Shown: positions 55,347 to 63,666 of the stretch, piece by piece
How positions within the stretch are numbered: position 1 is the first letter of the stretch
How the letters are laid out: each line of letters opens with the position of its first letter
Origin: Chondrinema litorale
GTDB lineage: Bacteria; Bacteroidota; Bacteroidia; Cytophagales; Flammeovirgaceae
Direction of reading: 5' to 3'
NCBI RefSeq assembly: GCF_026250525.1
Contig: NZ_CP111046.1
Coordinates: 62,001 to 126,000, forward strand
Length of the DNA stretch: 64,000 nt
Position numbers and translations under genes: made by a program
The notes under the pieces: model-generated
Databases searched by the model: none
The model's input: only the letters and a program-made list of their open reading frames with translations
What the model was told of the DNA's origin: nothing

Positions 55347-57704
55347 ATGAAAGCCTTTTTAACTTTTGTTTTATTGCTTTGCGGATTCAGCACCTTTGCG
55401 CAGCGTATCTCTGTTGATAGTCTCCGTAACAGTTTTAAAAACTATAACATAAAAAACATACAGGAAAAACTGTTCCTCCACACCGACAGATCTTTTTACA
55501 TTGCTGGTGAAATTCTATGGTTTAAAATTTACAATACACAAGCTACAACTAATCAATTACTCGACCTGAGTAAAGTGGCTTATGTAGAAGTATTAGATAA
55601 GGATAACGAACCCTTTGTACAGGCCAAAATAGTTCTTAACGAAGGTTTAGGCAGTGGTTCTCTTTACTTGCCAGTATCGCTCGAAACGGGAAATTATAAG
55701 TTAAGAGCCTATACCCGTTGGATGAGAAACTTTAGCCCTGATTTTTATTTTGAACAAACCATCTCAGTAATTAATACATTTTCGAAACCTGTTCTTAAAG
55801 ATCAAGTAGCAGACACATATGATATTCAGTTTTTGCCAGAAAGCGGGATTATGCTTTTAAAAGCTGATAATAGAGTTGCCTGTAAAGTTTTAGATAATTT
55901 TGGAAACAGTGTAGCTTATAAAGCTGTACTAGTAAATGAATATGGCGATACATTACAAAATTTCTCTTCGCATAAGTTTGGAATGGGACAATTCTCCATT
56001 AAACCAGATAGTACCAGAAACTACAAAGCTATATTTACTATAAATGATCAAACTGTTGAAAAAGCATTGCCAAAAATTATGGCAGATGGTTACGCAATTA
56101 GAGTAGACAATAAAAATTCAGATTTAAACATCAATGTGCATGCACCTGCAAACACTTCTACTCTTAATATTCTCATTCATAATAATCAGCAAATTAAAAA
56201 GCTAGAATCGCTCTCTTTGCAAAATGGCAATGCAGCATTAAGTATAACTGAAAGTGAATTAGGCACTGGTATTAACCATATTACTTTGTTTACTACAGAA
56301 GGAAAACCTGTTGCTGAAAGACTCTACTTTGTATTTCCAGAAGAGAATCCAGAAATTGCTGTAGATATGTCGCAAGCAGCATATGGAACCAGATCGAAAG
56401 CAGAACTTTCACTTACTTCGAGTGCAGAAAAGCGTTCTTCTTTATCGATTGCAATTTTCCAAAATGATGATTTGTCTAATAGACAGTCGCCAAATATCCG
56501 CTCATGGCTGTATCTTTTATCAGACTTAAAAGGACATATAGAAAACCCTCAATACTATTTTGGTGAGCTAACAGAAGAAAAGAAACAAGCAATGGATAAC
56601 CTGATGCTAACACAGGGCTGGAGCAGATTTGCTTGGGAAGATATTTTAACGCCTCAATATAAAAATATAATTGTTCCTGAATTAGAAGGACATATAGTAG
56701 AAGCATATGTTACCGATAAAGAAACTGGTACACCTGGCAATTGGGTAGATTGTTATCTCGCTTTTCCCGGACAAAACTTTCAGTATTATTCGACAAAAAG
56801 TGCTGCCAATGGATATGTAATCTTCAATGCTAAAAATGTAGAAGGCCAAAGAAACACAATTCTTCAAGGTTATACTGCTACAGATAGTACTTGGAAGTTC
56901 GATGTGCTGTCTCCTTATTCTAAAGATTTTTCGGAAAGTATCATTCCCGCTTTCGATATTGACATAAGCAAAAAAGATGTAATTGAATCTAGAAGCATTG
57001 GCATGCAAACTCAAAATGTTTACCTTGAAACAAAAATCAATGAGTTTCAACAACAATTTTCAGATACATTACCATTTTATGGAAATCCCGACCAAAAATA
57101 TTTGCTAGACGATTACACCAGATTTCCTACAATGGAAGAGGTAATGCGTGAGTATGTACCAAGAGTACTCGTAAGGAAAAACAAAGGGAAATACAACTTC
57201 AAAGTATTAGATATGCTTGATGAAGAATTTTTCAATACCGAGCCTCTTATCTTGTTAGATGGAATGCCAATTTTGAATACAAATGATGTAATCAACTTCG
57301 ATCCTTTCAAAATAAAGAAACTTGATGTAGTTACTAGAAGGTTTATTATGGATAAGGTTAACTTTACTGGTATAGTAAGTTACTTTACTTATAACCACGA
57401 TTATACTTGGCAAAAACCAGATGACAAAGCTATTGTTTTTACATATGATGGCATGCAATTAAAACGTGAGTTTTATTCTCCAGCTTACACTTCTAACGAC
57501 CAAAAATCTGGAAGAATTCCTGATTTTCGTTCATTACTTTACTGGAACCCAGATATTGTTTTAAAGGAAGGAGAAAAAGCAAATTACAGCTTTTATACAT
57601 CTGACAAACCCGGTAAATATACTGGTGTAATTCAAGGCATAACTAACAGTGGCAAACCTGTTTATAAGTCATTTGAATTTGAGGTTTCTGATAGTTCAAA
57701 TTGA
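55347..57704 (+). CDS. MG2-like protein with C-terminal TonB plug-like segment
   Basis: A 785-residue exported protein. Signal peptide ends FAQ. The first 130 residues include the alpha-2-macroglobulin MG2-like strand pattern EKLFLHTDRSFYIAGEILWFKIYN, common in Bacteroidota surface proteins. Further beta domains follow. Near residues 595-665 there is a stretch like a TonB receptor plug (RVLVRKNKGKYNFKVLD, LILLDGMPILNTNDVINFDPFKIKKLDVV), yet there is no 22-strand barrel after it. It is the last gene of the receptor operon. The plug-like part may bind or imitate the receptor; this is inference. Confidence 0.8.
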   Translation: MKAFLTFVLLLCGFSTFAQRISVDSLRNSFKNYNIKNIQEKLFLHTDRSFYIAGEILWFKIYNTQATTNQLLDLSKVAYVEVLDKDNEPFVQAKIVLNEGLGSGSLYLPVSLETGNYKLRAYTRWMRNFSPDFYFEQTISVINTFSKPVLKDQVADTYDIQFLPESGIMLLKADNRVACKVLDNFGNSVAYKAVLVNEYGDTLQNFSSHKFGMGQFSIKPDSTRNYKAIFTINDQTVEKALPKIMADGYAIRVDNKNSDLNINVHAPANTSTLNILIHNNQQIKKLESLSLQNGNAALSITESELGTGINHITLFTTEGKPVAERLYFVFPEENPEIAVDMSQAAYGTRSKAELSLTSSAEKRSSLSIAIFQNDDLSNRQSPNIRSWLYLLSDLKGHIENPQYYFGELTEEKKQAMDNLMLTQGWSRFAWEDILTPQYKNIIVPELEGHIVEAYVTDKETGTPGNWVDCYLAFPGQNFQYYSTKSAANGYVIFNAKNVEGQRNTILQGYTATDSTWKFDVLSPYSKDFSESIIPAFDIDISKKDVIESRSIGMQTQNVYLETKINEFQQQFSDTLPFYGNPDQKYLLDDYTRFPTMEEVMREYVPRVLVRKNKGKYNFKVLDMLDEEFFNTEPLILLDGMPILNTNDVINFDPFKIKKLDVVTRRFIMDKVNFTGIVSYFTYNHDYTWQKPDDKAIVFTYDGMQLKREFYSPAYTSNDQKSGRIPDFRSLLYWNPDIVLKEGEKANYSFYTSDKPGKYTGVIQGITNSGKPVYKSFEFEVSDSSN

Positions 57705-58999
57705 ATCGGCTTATAATTGCTTGGCAAACTTCTTTTGCCGGGTAAAATTATTCTTGCCATTGAACCTGTAACAGAGATTTTATCGAAGAAAATTTCACCA
57801 TTATTTTTTTCGATAAAATCTTCACACAGTGTTATTTCAGGTTGTTTATCCATCTTATTTACATGTTCGCAATTATATTTTTTAAACTGCTTGTGCGGAA
57901 AATCTGCATCTTTTAACTGAATAATCACAGTTTTCTCATCTTTCAGAATTACACTTAGTTCAAGTTTATCCCCTCTATTACAGCATTCTAAAGTATATGA
58001 AATGATGGTTCTTAATACCGTACTGATCATATTGTTATCCGCATATACTTTTAATGAATTGCTATTCAATTTTCTGAAAACCGAAATGTCTTTATCTTTT
58101 GCTACTCCATTGTAAAAGCTAATTGCTTCGTCTAGTAAATCATTTACTACAAACCAGTTTGGGTTCACTTCCACATCGTCCATCTGATTTTCTGCCCTTT
58201 CTAGCAGCTTCGCAGTTACCTCAGATGCATGAGATACTTTGCTAGATAATTCAGATACAATGTCTTCTAAATCGCTATGTTGCAAGATTTTACTTTTTAG
58301 TAAATCCAGCATGTTTTTTAATGATAATAATGGACTTTTAAAATCATGTGCCAAAACGCCAAACAATCTGTCTTTAAAAGTGCTTAGCTCTTTAAACTTT
58401 TCTTTCTCTCTATCGAGCTGTTTAAACTTAGAATAATATGCCCATTTGTATTTCTGAATTAGATAACCCGCATATGCTATAAACCCAATGTTCGATACCA
58501 AACTTGGAATCTGACTTGCCAAAACTGGAGATTCTTCTTTATTATACTCCGCATATACAACATACACAGTAAAGATAATTACATTAGCTATTAATGCTTT
58601 GGCAAAATGTAGTCCACTACCAATGTAGTTGAATATCACGATTACTACCATTGCATTACTCAAAAAATAAGGGTGAGCTACGGCAAAATAATCTTGTGCT
58701 ACAGAGTAAAAAAATACTATGAATACAATAACAAAACCATACCATTGAAAAGATCTGGTATTAAATGATCCATACTTTATTATTAAATAGATAATAAAAT
58801 ATAAAATCGCCCCTCCAATTCTAAAATAGAATATCTGTTCACCTTCGAATCCCCTAATCATTTCTATGGGTAAAAAAATTGCATATTGTATTGAGGCTAC
58901 CAATATGACCAATGCAAATAGATTTTTATCTTTTTCGAGAAAAAAATTGAAAAAACCTTCTTGATCTTCTTTAGATAATTGAAATAAGTTCTTTTCCAC
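57662..58999 (-). CDS. Membrane sensor kinase-like protein with degenerate ATP-binding domain
   Basis: A 445-residue membrane protein. Residues 25-185 hold about six transmembrane helices, followed by a coiled helix and a HisKA dimerisation domain with His218 in LAHDFKSPL. The ATP-binding half does not show the usual boxes: the N-box reads MISTVLRTIISYTLECC where two Asn are normal, DxGxG is replaced by LKDADFPHKQF and the G2 region GLGL is ITLCEDFIEK. Phospho-donor activity is therefore doubtful. The 3' end overlaps the convergent MG2-like gene by 43 bases. No response regulator is adjacent. Confidence 0.85.
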   Translation of the reverse strand: MEKNLFQLSKEDQEGFFNFFLEKDKNLFALVILVASIQYAIFLPIEMIRGFEGEQIFYFRIGGAILYFIIYLIIKYGSFNTRSFQWYGFVIVFIVFFYSVAQDYFAVAHPYFLSNAMVVIVIFNYIGSGLHFAKALIANVIIFTVYVVYAEYNKEESPVLASQIPSLVSNIGFIAYAGYLIQKYKWAYYSKFKQLDREKEKFKELSTFKDRLFGVLAHDFKSPLLSLKNMLDLLKSKILQHSDLEDIVSELSSKVSHASEVTAKLLERAENQMDDVEVNPNWFVVNDLLDEAISFYNGVAKDKDISVFRKLNSNSLKVYADNNMISTVLRTIISYTLECCNRGDKLELSVILKDEKTVIIQLKDADFPHKQFKKYNCEHVNKMDKQPEITLCEDFIEKNNGEIFFDKISVTGSMARIILPGKRSLPSNYKPIQFELSETSNSNDL

Positions 59000-59130
59000 A
59001 ATTCAAAACATATTTTAATTAAATAACTCTGTGTGGAAATAACTTATACAAGAAGCACGAATTCTTAGGTATTGTTTAGAATAGAACCCTGAATTTATTC
59101 TATTGAAAGAATTTTCTGAAAAATAGAAAA

Positions 59131-59161
59131 AAAGGTCTCTCCCTAAATGTGAAAGACCTTT
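59131..59161 (-). terminator. Terminator after DUF6807 gene
   Basis: AAAGGTCT and AGACCTTT form an 8-pair stem with a 15-base loop; on the minus strand a T-run follows. It lies 21 bases past the stop of the DUF6807 gene. Confidence 0.75.
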
Positions 59162-59181
59162 CTTAAAATCTAAAAAGTATA

Positions 59182-60282
59182 TTACATCTTAACTTCTGCA
59201 AAATGTTTAAACTCTTTGTCTAAAGTTGGCTTATCCAGTTTTTTGCTTGCTACTATAATTCTGTATTTGAAAACTGTACTTTCACCCGGAGCTAGTTTAA
59301 AGTTAAGCTCTTCTTTACCATCACTAAAAACTTTTTGCCCCAATGGGTTTGCAGCAAATAACCCATAACCTCTCGCATGCCAGTAAGTTGGATACCCTAC
59401 ATTTTCTGGATGATCGAGTATAACTAGCGAAATATCTTCGTCTCCGATTTTAGAAGTTAGGTTTACCCACTCGCTGCGAATACCCCAGCAGTCTACACCA
59501 GTTACACCTTGGCTGTTTACATACAAACCGTTTACACCTTCATTATTTAGTTTAGCTACATTAGTTGGTACACCATTGGCATCTGTAAAAACCTCTGCTT
59601 TATCAGAAGGGTGTTCTAAGGCTCTTGCAACTCTTATCCCAATCATTCCTTCCTTGTTATCTTTAAAAGTTACTTCTTGCTTCTGAGCCGTTAATTTGGT
59701 CAAACGATCGATATAGTAGTGCCCTTTTTCTACCCCAAATACAAATTTGGTTTCTTCTTCTAAAAGAATTGTTCCATCGGGAGTACGCCAATCCATCGTA
59801 GTTTCTAATATTGCATGATCTCCTTTTTCTTCCAGATTCCTAATTTCTTTGTGTAAAATGCTTCCAAAGTTTGGTTTATCTTCTTCTTTAATTGCTTCAG
59901 AATTATTCCAGAAATCTAGTCCGTTTACATCACCATAGTTTAACCAAACCCCCACATGGTGCGGATGATCTACCCGCTCACCAACAGATTTCTCCAAAGG
60001 ATACTTTCTTGTAATGCTTGTACCTTCAGGAGTTACTAAAGGATAAAGTACAGGTTTCATGATGTTATCAGGATAGCGATAAGCAGTAAATAGCTTGCCA
60101 TCTATCAAGACATCTACTTTTTTTTCAACTTCGTTTCTGATTAACTGCACTTTGTTATTTGCTGGTTCAACTTCGGCGTTATCTTCTTTTATTGCCTTAT
60201 GTTCAGTAGAACATTGGCAAAGCAAAAGAACCATCGCACCGAATGCGACAATTCTTTTTCCCATTAAAATACTAATCATCAT
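59182..60282 (-). CDS. DUF6807 (PmoA-like) family exported protein
   Basis: A 366-residue protein of the DUF6807 family (also labelled PmoA in databases, though unrelated to methane oxidation in function). The motif DHPHHVGVWLNYGDVNGLDFWNN is typical of the family. The start carries a lipoprotein-like or secretion signal ending near LLLCQCSTE. It begins 2 bases after the Gfo/Idh/MocA stop codon, so the two are co-translated. The family is repeatedly found next to DUF1080 and Gfo/Idh/MocA proteins in carbohydrate operons. A role on an oxidised sugar is inferred from neighbours only. Confidence 0.85.
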   Translation of the reverse strand: MMISILMGKRIVAFGAMVLLLCQCSTEHKAIKEDNAEVEPANNKVQLIRNEVEKKVDVLIDGKLFTAYRYPDNIMKPVLYPLVTPEGTSITRKYPLEKSVGERVDHPHHVGVWLNYGDVNGLDFWNNSEAIKEEDKPNFGSILHKEIRNLEEKGDHAILETTMDWRTPDGTILLEEETKFVFGVEKGHYYIDRLTKLTAQKQEVTFKDNKEGMIGIRVARALEHPSDKAEVFTDANGVPTNVAKLNNEGVNGLYVNSQGVTGVDCWGIRSEWVNLTSKIGDEDISLVILDHPENVGYPTYWHARGYGLFAANPLGQKVFSDGKEELNFKLAPGESTVFKYRIIVASKKLDKPTLDKEFKHFAEVKM

Positions 60283-60284
60283 GC

Positions 60285-61643
60285 TTAGTATTTAAATACT
60301 TTTCCCCCAGCAAGCACTTCTTGTTTTGCTTCGTCGAAAGTTACAAACTCTCCTGTGCGAAGTGCCGCAGTGGTCATAATATTGGCAATGGAATGGTTAT
60401 AACCAGCTCTTACAGGTGCATGAGATTCTTTTCTATCTTTTACAGAATCCATCCAATTGAACATATGCAAAGAAGTAGTATCGTCTACCCCTGTATCTGC
60501 AGAAGTTTCTGGTGGTGCCACGTCTGATAATGAGAACTCATTCAATAAATTTGCTTGAAGTCCCATTGAAGTTGCATGTCTTTCTGTTAAGCCTCCATTT
60601 GGTGTAACCATGTTGGTAGCCAGATTTAGCTCACCGGCATTAGAATAATATATCTCTTTTGTACCACCAGCAGAATTGGTAAATCTTGAAGAATACACAA
60701 CTTGGAAACCTTTTGATTTATCATCCATCGGACCATAATCAAATACCGCAGTCATGGTATCAAAATTCTCGCGGCCATCTTTCCATAAGTAAATGCCACC
60801 ATTAGCTGCCACACTTCTCGGATGATCGTAACCTGAAAACCAGTGTACAGTATCTATTTGGTGAGACATCCACTGCCCAGGAATACCAGAAGAATATGGC
60901 CAGAACAATCTGTATTCTAAATATTTTCTAGGATCAAATTTAATCTTCGGTCTGTTTAATAAGTATCTATCCCAATCTACATCAGATTCTTTTAATGAAG
61001 CAACTTCGTCTGGTCTGCGCCATCTGCCCGGCTGGTTCACATTCCATGTCATCTCCACATAAACAATATCACCAAATTTACCTGAGCGAATAAAATCGTT
61101 AGCTGCATGGTAGTTTGGTCCACTTCTTCTTTGCGAACCTATTTGTACAATTTTATCACTAGCCTCAACCGCTTTTAAACCAGCTTTGGCATCGTCCATT
61201 GTTTCTGCAAATGGTTTTTCTACATAAGCATCGCAACCTGCCTCAACTGCTTGTTTACAATGCATGGCATGTTGGAAATCTGCCGTACTGATAATGACTG
61301 CATCTACTTCCCCCTTATCGTAGAGTTCTTCATTATTTCTGTAGGCTTTAATTTTGGTATCGAAATTATCTTGCATGTAGCCGACACAATCGTCTCTTCT
61401 TTTGTTCCAGATATCTGAAACCGCCACCATATCATAATTGAGTTTGCTGGCATGTTGCATAAATGCAGGAATGAGAGATCTTGATCTGTTTGAGAAGCCA
61501 ACTATGCCTGTGCGAATTCTGTCGTTTGCTCCAAGAATTTTACCATAGCTTTTAGCGCTGAAGCCGAACCCCAAACCGGCTGCACCAATAGCAGATTTCT
61601 TGATAAAATCCCTTCTGGAATTTTTATCTTCTTTCATTTTCAT
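60285..61643 (-). CDS. Tat-exported Gfo/Idh/MocA family oxidoreductase
   Basis: A 452-residue NAD(P)-dependent sugar dehydrogenase of the Gfo/Idh/MocA family. The start has a twin-arginine signal: RRDFIKKSAIGAAGLGFG, near residues 10-27, matching (S/T)RRxFLK. The mature part shows the dinucleotide fold (RIRTGIVGFSNRS) and the family's EKPFAE strand. Such proteins oxidise sugar hydroxyls, often to 3-keto sugars, with a tightly held cofactor in the periplasm, which explains Tat export after folding. It is the middle gene of a three-gene minus-strand set. TatC is encoded at 12190-13122. Confidence 0.93.
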   Translation of the reverse strand: MKMKEDKNSRRDFIKKSAIGAAGLGFGFSAKSYGKILGANDRIRTGIVGFSNRSRSLIPAFMQHASKLNYDMVAVSDIWNKRRDDCVGYMQDNFDTKIKAYRNNEELYDKGEVDAVIISTADFQHAMHCKQAVEAGCDAYVEKPFAETMDDAKAGLKAVEASDKIVQIGSQRRSGPNYHAANDFIRSGKFGDIVYVEMTWNVNQPGRWRRPDEVASLKESDVDWDRYLLNRPKIKFDPRKYLEYRLFWPYSSGIPGQWMSHQIDTVHWFSGYDHPRSVAANGGIYLWKDGRENFDTMTAVFDYGPMDDKSKGFQVVYSSRFTNSAGGTKEIYYSNAGELNLATNMVTPNGGLTERHATSMGLQANLLNEFSLSDVAPPETSADTGVDDTTSLHMFNWMDSVKDRKESHAPVRAGYNHSIANIMTTAALRTGEFVTFDEAKQEVLAGGKVFKY

Positions 61644-61770
61644 AATGATTAATTAAATAAGTTTTGTTTTTAAAAATGATATTCAATTTATCAAAATAGC
61701 ATGTATTTCACAACAAATTGGTATGAATGGGTGATTAAGACAAATTGAAAAGTGATATATGTTGTATGAA

Positions 61771-62382
61771 TTAATTTTCTACAGAAAGCTCCTGCACCTT
61801 AATATTTTTGTAAAAAATGCTCATATCTCTGTTTGGATGTAATTGTATGCCAATTGGTCCACTACTTAGCTCACTATCAGATTTGTAATTCATTACCTCT
61901 TTGCCATTTAACCAAGCTGTGTACTTGTTGCCTTCTGCTTTTACCTTAATGGTATTCCATCCATCTGGCTTTAAAACATCAGCCACACCCAATGCCTCTA
62001 CCGGATAGCCTTTGCCTACTATGTAAGGTGAGCAAGTCATGTCTCTTTTGAGCGAACCAGACTCTCCTATTTGAATTTGTTCTCTTTCTTCTCTTAGAAA
62101 AAAACCAGAGTCTACTGTACCATCTCCAAACTTAAAATCTGCTACGATTACAAAATCGTTGTAATCTTTTTTTGTCCAAAGGATAGAACCTGTTTTGTCT
62201 GGGTCACTTTTAGCTACTAACTTACCATCTTCTACAGACCACCATTGGTTGCCATCAGGAACTGACCAAGCATTTAAGTTTTTGCCATTAAATAAAGTTT
62301 TAAAAGATGATTTTTGCGCAAATGCAAATTGTAGGGAAGCAACAAATAAGAAAGGTATCAAAACCTTGATTTTCATTTTCAT
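61771..62382 (-). CDS. DUF1080 (3-keto-disaccharide hydrolase-type) protein
   Basis: A 203-residue exported protein: signal peptide (ends FAQ) then one DUF1080 (PF06439) concanavalin-like domain, with the family starts FKTLFNGKNLNAWSVPDG and the region SILWTKKDYNDFVIVADFKFG. Known members split 3-keto-glycosides, so the protein may hydrolyse the product of the neighbouring Gfo/Idh/MocA oxidoreductase. It is the first gene of the set, with 127 bases to the next one. The end (SIFYKNIKVQEL) matches the family's final strand, so it is complete. Confidence 0.93.
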   Translation of the reverse strand: MKMKIKVLIPFLFVASLQFAFAQKSSFKTLFNGKNLNAWSVPDGNQWWSVEDGKLVAKSDPDKTGSILWTKKDYNDFVIVADFKFGDGTVDSGFFLREEREQIQIGESGSLKRDMTCSPYIVGKGYPVEALGVADVLKPDGWNTIKVKAEGNKYTAWLNGKEVMNYKSDSELSSGPIGIQLHPNRDMSIFYKNIKVQELSVEN

Positions 62383-62572
62383 AATTTATCAGATTAATTT
62401 AAGAATGCTCGTGTTAATTATACCTCTGTGATAAAGGAATTTTAATCTTTCTATAAATTATCATTTCTTCTCAAAAAACAATACAAAACCCTACTCAACA
62501 GGTAAATTTTTACTTTGAAACAAGCATATAGAATTGTTAATCTTCTGAGATAATTTCGTGATACCTCTACCC

Positions 62573-62580
62573 TACCTTTG
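62573..62580 (+). promoter_or_regulatory. Candidate -7 box before the structured RNA
   Basis: TACCTTTG matches the Bacteroidota TAnnTTTG -7 consensus. It would start transcription near 62585-62588, just ahead of the hairpins at 62593-62713. The -33 box is weak. Confidence 0.4.
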
Positions 62581-62585
62581 TAATA

Positions 62586-62714
62586 TATCTAGTTAATCGA
62601 CCAGCTTGAGAGCAAGATTAATCAAATAAGGAGAAATACAACTAATTGTATTTAATCCCCCCTTTATGTCGCAATACTACCCTGCTTGGTGTCCAGGCAG
62701 GGTAGTTTTTTTTG
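62586..62714 (+). ncRNA. Candidate structured small RNA ending in a strong terminator
   Basis: A transcript of about 130 nt is proposed inside the 519-base gap 62383-62901. Downstream of a TAnnTTTG box three hairpins follow: (1) TTAAT 62593-62597 with ATTAA 62617-62621 and an inner CTTG/CAAG; (2) AAATACAA 62634-62641 with its complement 62646-62653, extended outside by ATAAGG with CCTTTAT; (3) ACTACCCTGC at 62676-62685 with GCAGGGTAGT at 62697-62706, extendable to a 14-pair stem with a 3-base loop, then a run of eight or more T. No open frame of note is present. I do not recognise it as a known family. It could instead be a leader attenuator of the regulator at 62902. Confidence 0.5.
62676..62714 (+). 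terminator. Very strong intrinsic terminator
   Basis: A 14-pair GC-rich hairpin with a TGT loop and a following T8-9 run. It is not downstream of any plus-strand protein gene, which is why a small RNA is proposed for 62586-62714. It lies 188 bases before the response regulator start. Confidence 0.85.
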
Positions 62715-62901
62715 TGATAAATTTGTGATACTTAACGCTTACCTTGCAATTCAGAAGTTTGCTGTAAATTAAATTTCAGTTTAGAGTCGCTTCTATTGGA
62801 ATTTCACACATTGTTATCGTGTTCTCCAAAAATCGTATCCTATATACAATACTTAAAAGTTTAGTGAAAAAAAGAGGACCTGTCCTTACAAGTTTAACAT
62901 C

Positions 62902-63600
62902 ATGAAAAAAAATGTACTCATTGTAGAAGATGATCAGGATATTGTTGAATTACTCAGTATCCATTTAACTGACCTTGACTGTGAACTAACTAAAGCTGCA
63001 GATGGACTAAGCGGTTACGAATATGCTGCTAAAAACAACTATGATTTAATCATTCTCGATCTGATGCTACCCGAAATGGATGGCTTGGAGATTTGCCGAA
63101 AGTTGAGGGCACAAGAAATTCACACACCGATTTTAATGCTCACGGCCAGAGCCGAAGAAATAGACAAAGTACTAGGACTCGAAACCGGTGCAGATGATTA
63201 CATTACCAAACCATTTAGTGTAAGGGAATTTATTGCCAGAGTAAAAGCCATTTTTAGAAGAATTAAACTTTCTGAAGAAAATGCAGCCGAAAAGAAAGTT
63301 CTCTCTTATGGTAATATGCAAATTGATGTTGCCAAAAGAAAAGTGAGTTTGAACGAACAAAGAATTGAGCTTACACCGAAAGAGTTTGATTTATTATACC
63401 TGTTAGCTAGTAGACCGGGCAGAAGTTATAGCCGAGAAGAGCTTTTAAACATTGTTTGGGGCTACGAATTTTCTGGCTACGAACACACTGTAAATTCACA
63501 TGTAAACCGACTTCGCAGTAAGATTGAACCCAATATTAACGAACTAACATATATACTCACTACTTGGGGAGTGGGATATCGCTTTAACGACGAGTGGTAG
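62902..63600 (+). CDS. OmpR/PhoB-family response regulator
   Basis: A 232-residue transcription factor. The receiver domain has acidic residues in IVEDDQD, the phospho-acceptor Asp53 in LIILDLMLPEMDG and the Lys of YITKPFS. The winged-helix DNA-binding domain occupies about residues 130-230, with LTPKEFDLLYLLASRPGRSYSREELL and the end of the domain in TTWGVGYRF. It is followed after 66 bases by a sensor kinase gene and forms a pair with it. Its signal is not known. The gap before it contains the candidate small RNA and terminator. Confidence 0.97.
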   Translation: MKKNVLIVEDDQDIVELLSIHLTDLDCELTKAADGLSGYEYAAKNNYDLIILDLMLPEMDGLEICRKLRAQEIHTPILMLTARAEEIDKVLGLETGADDYITKPFSVREFIARVKAIFRRIKLSEENAAEKKVLSYGNMQIDVAKRKVSLNEQRIELTPKEFDLLYLLASRPGRSYSREELLNIVWGYEFSGYEHTVNSHVNRLRSKIEPNINELTYILTTWGVGYRFNDEW

Positions 63601-63666
63601 AAGTTTAGAAATACCTCAGCGGTTTAAAACTGCTTTTATGCTACAATCTGAAATCAAGTAAAATTC

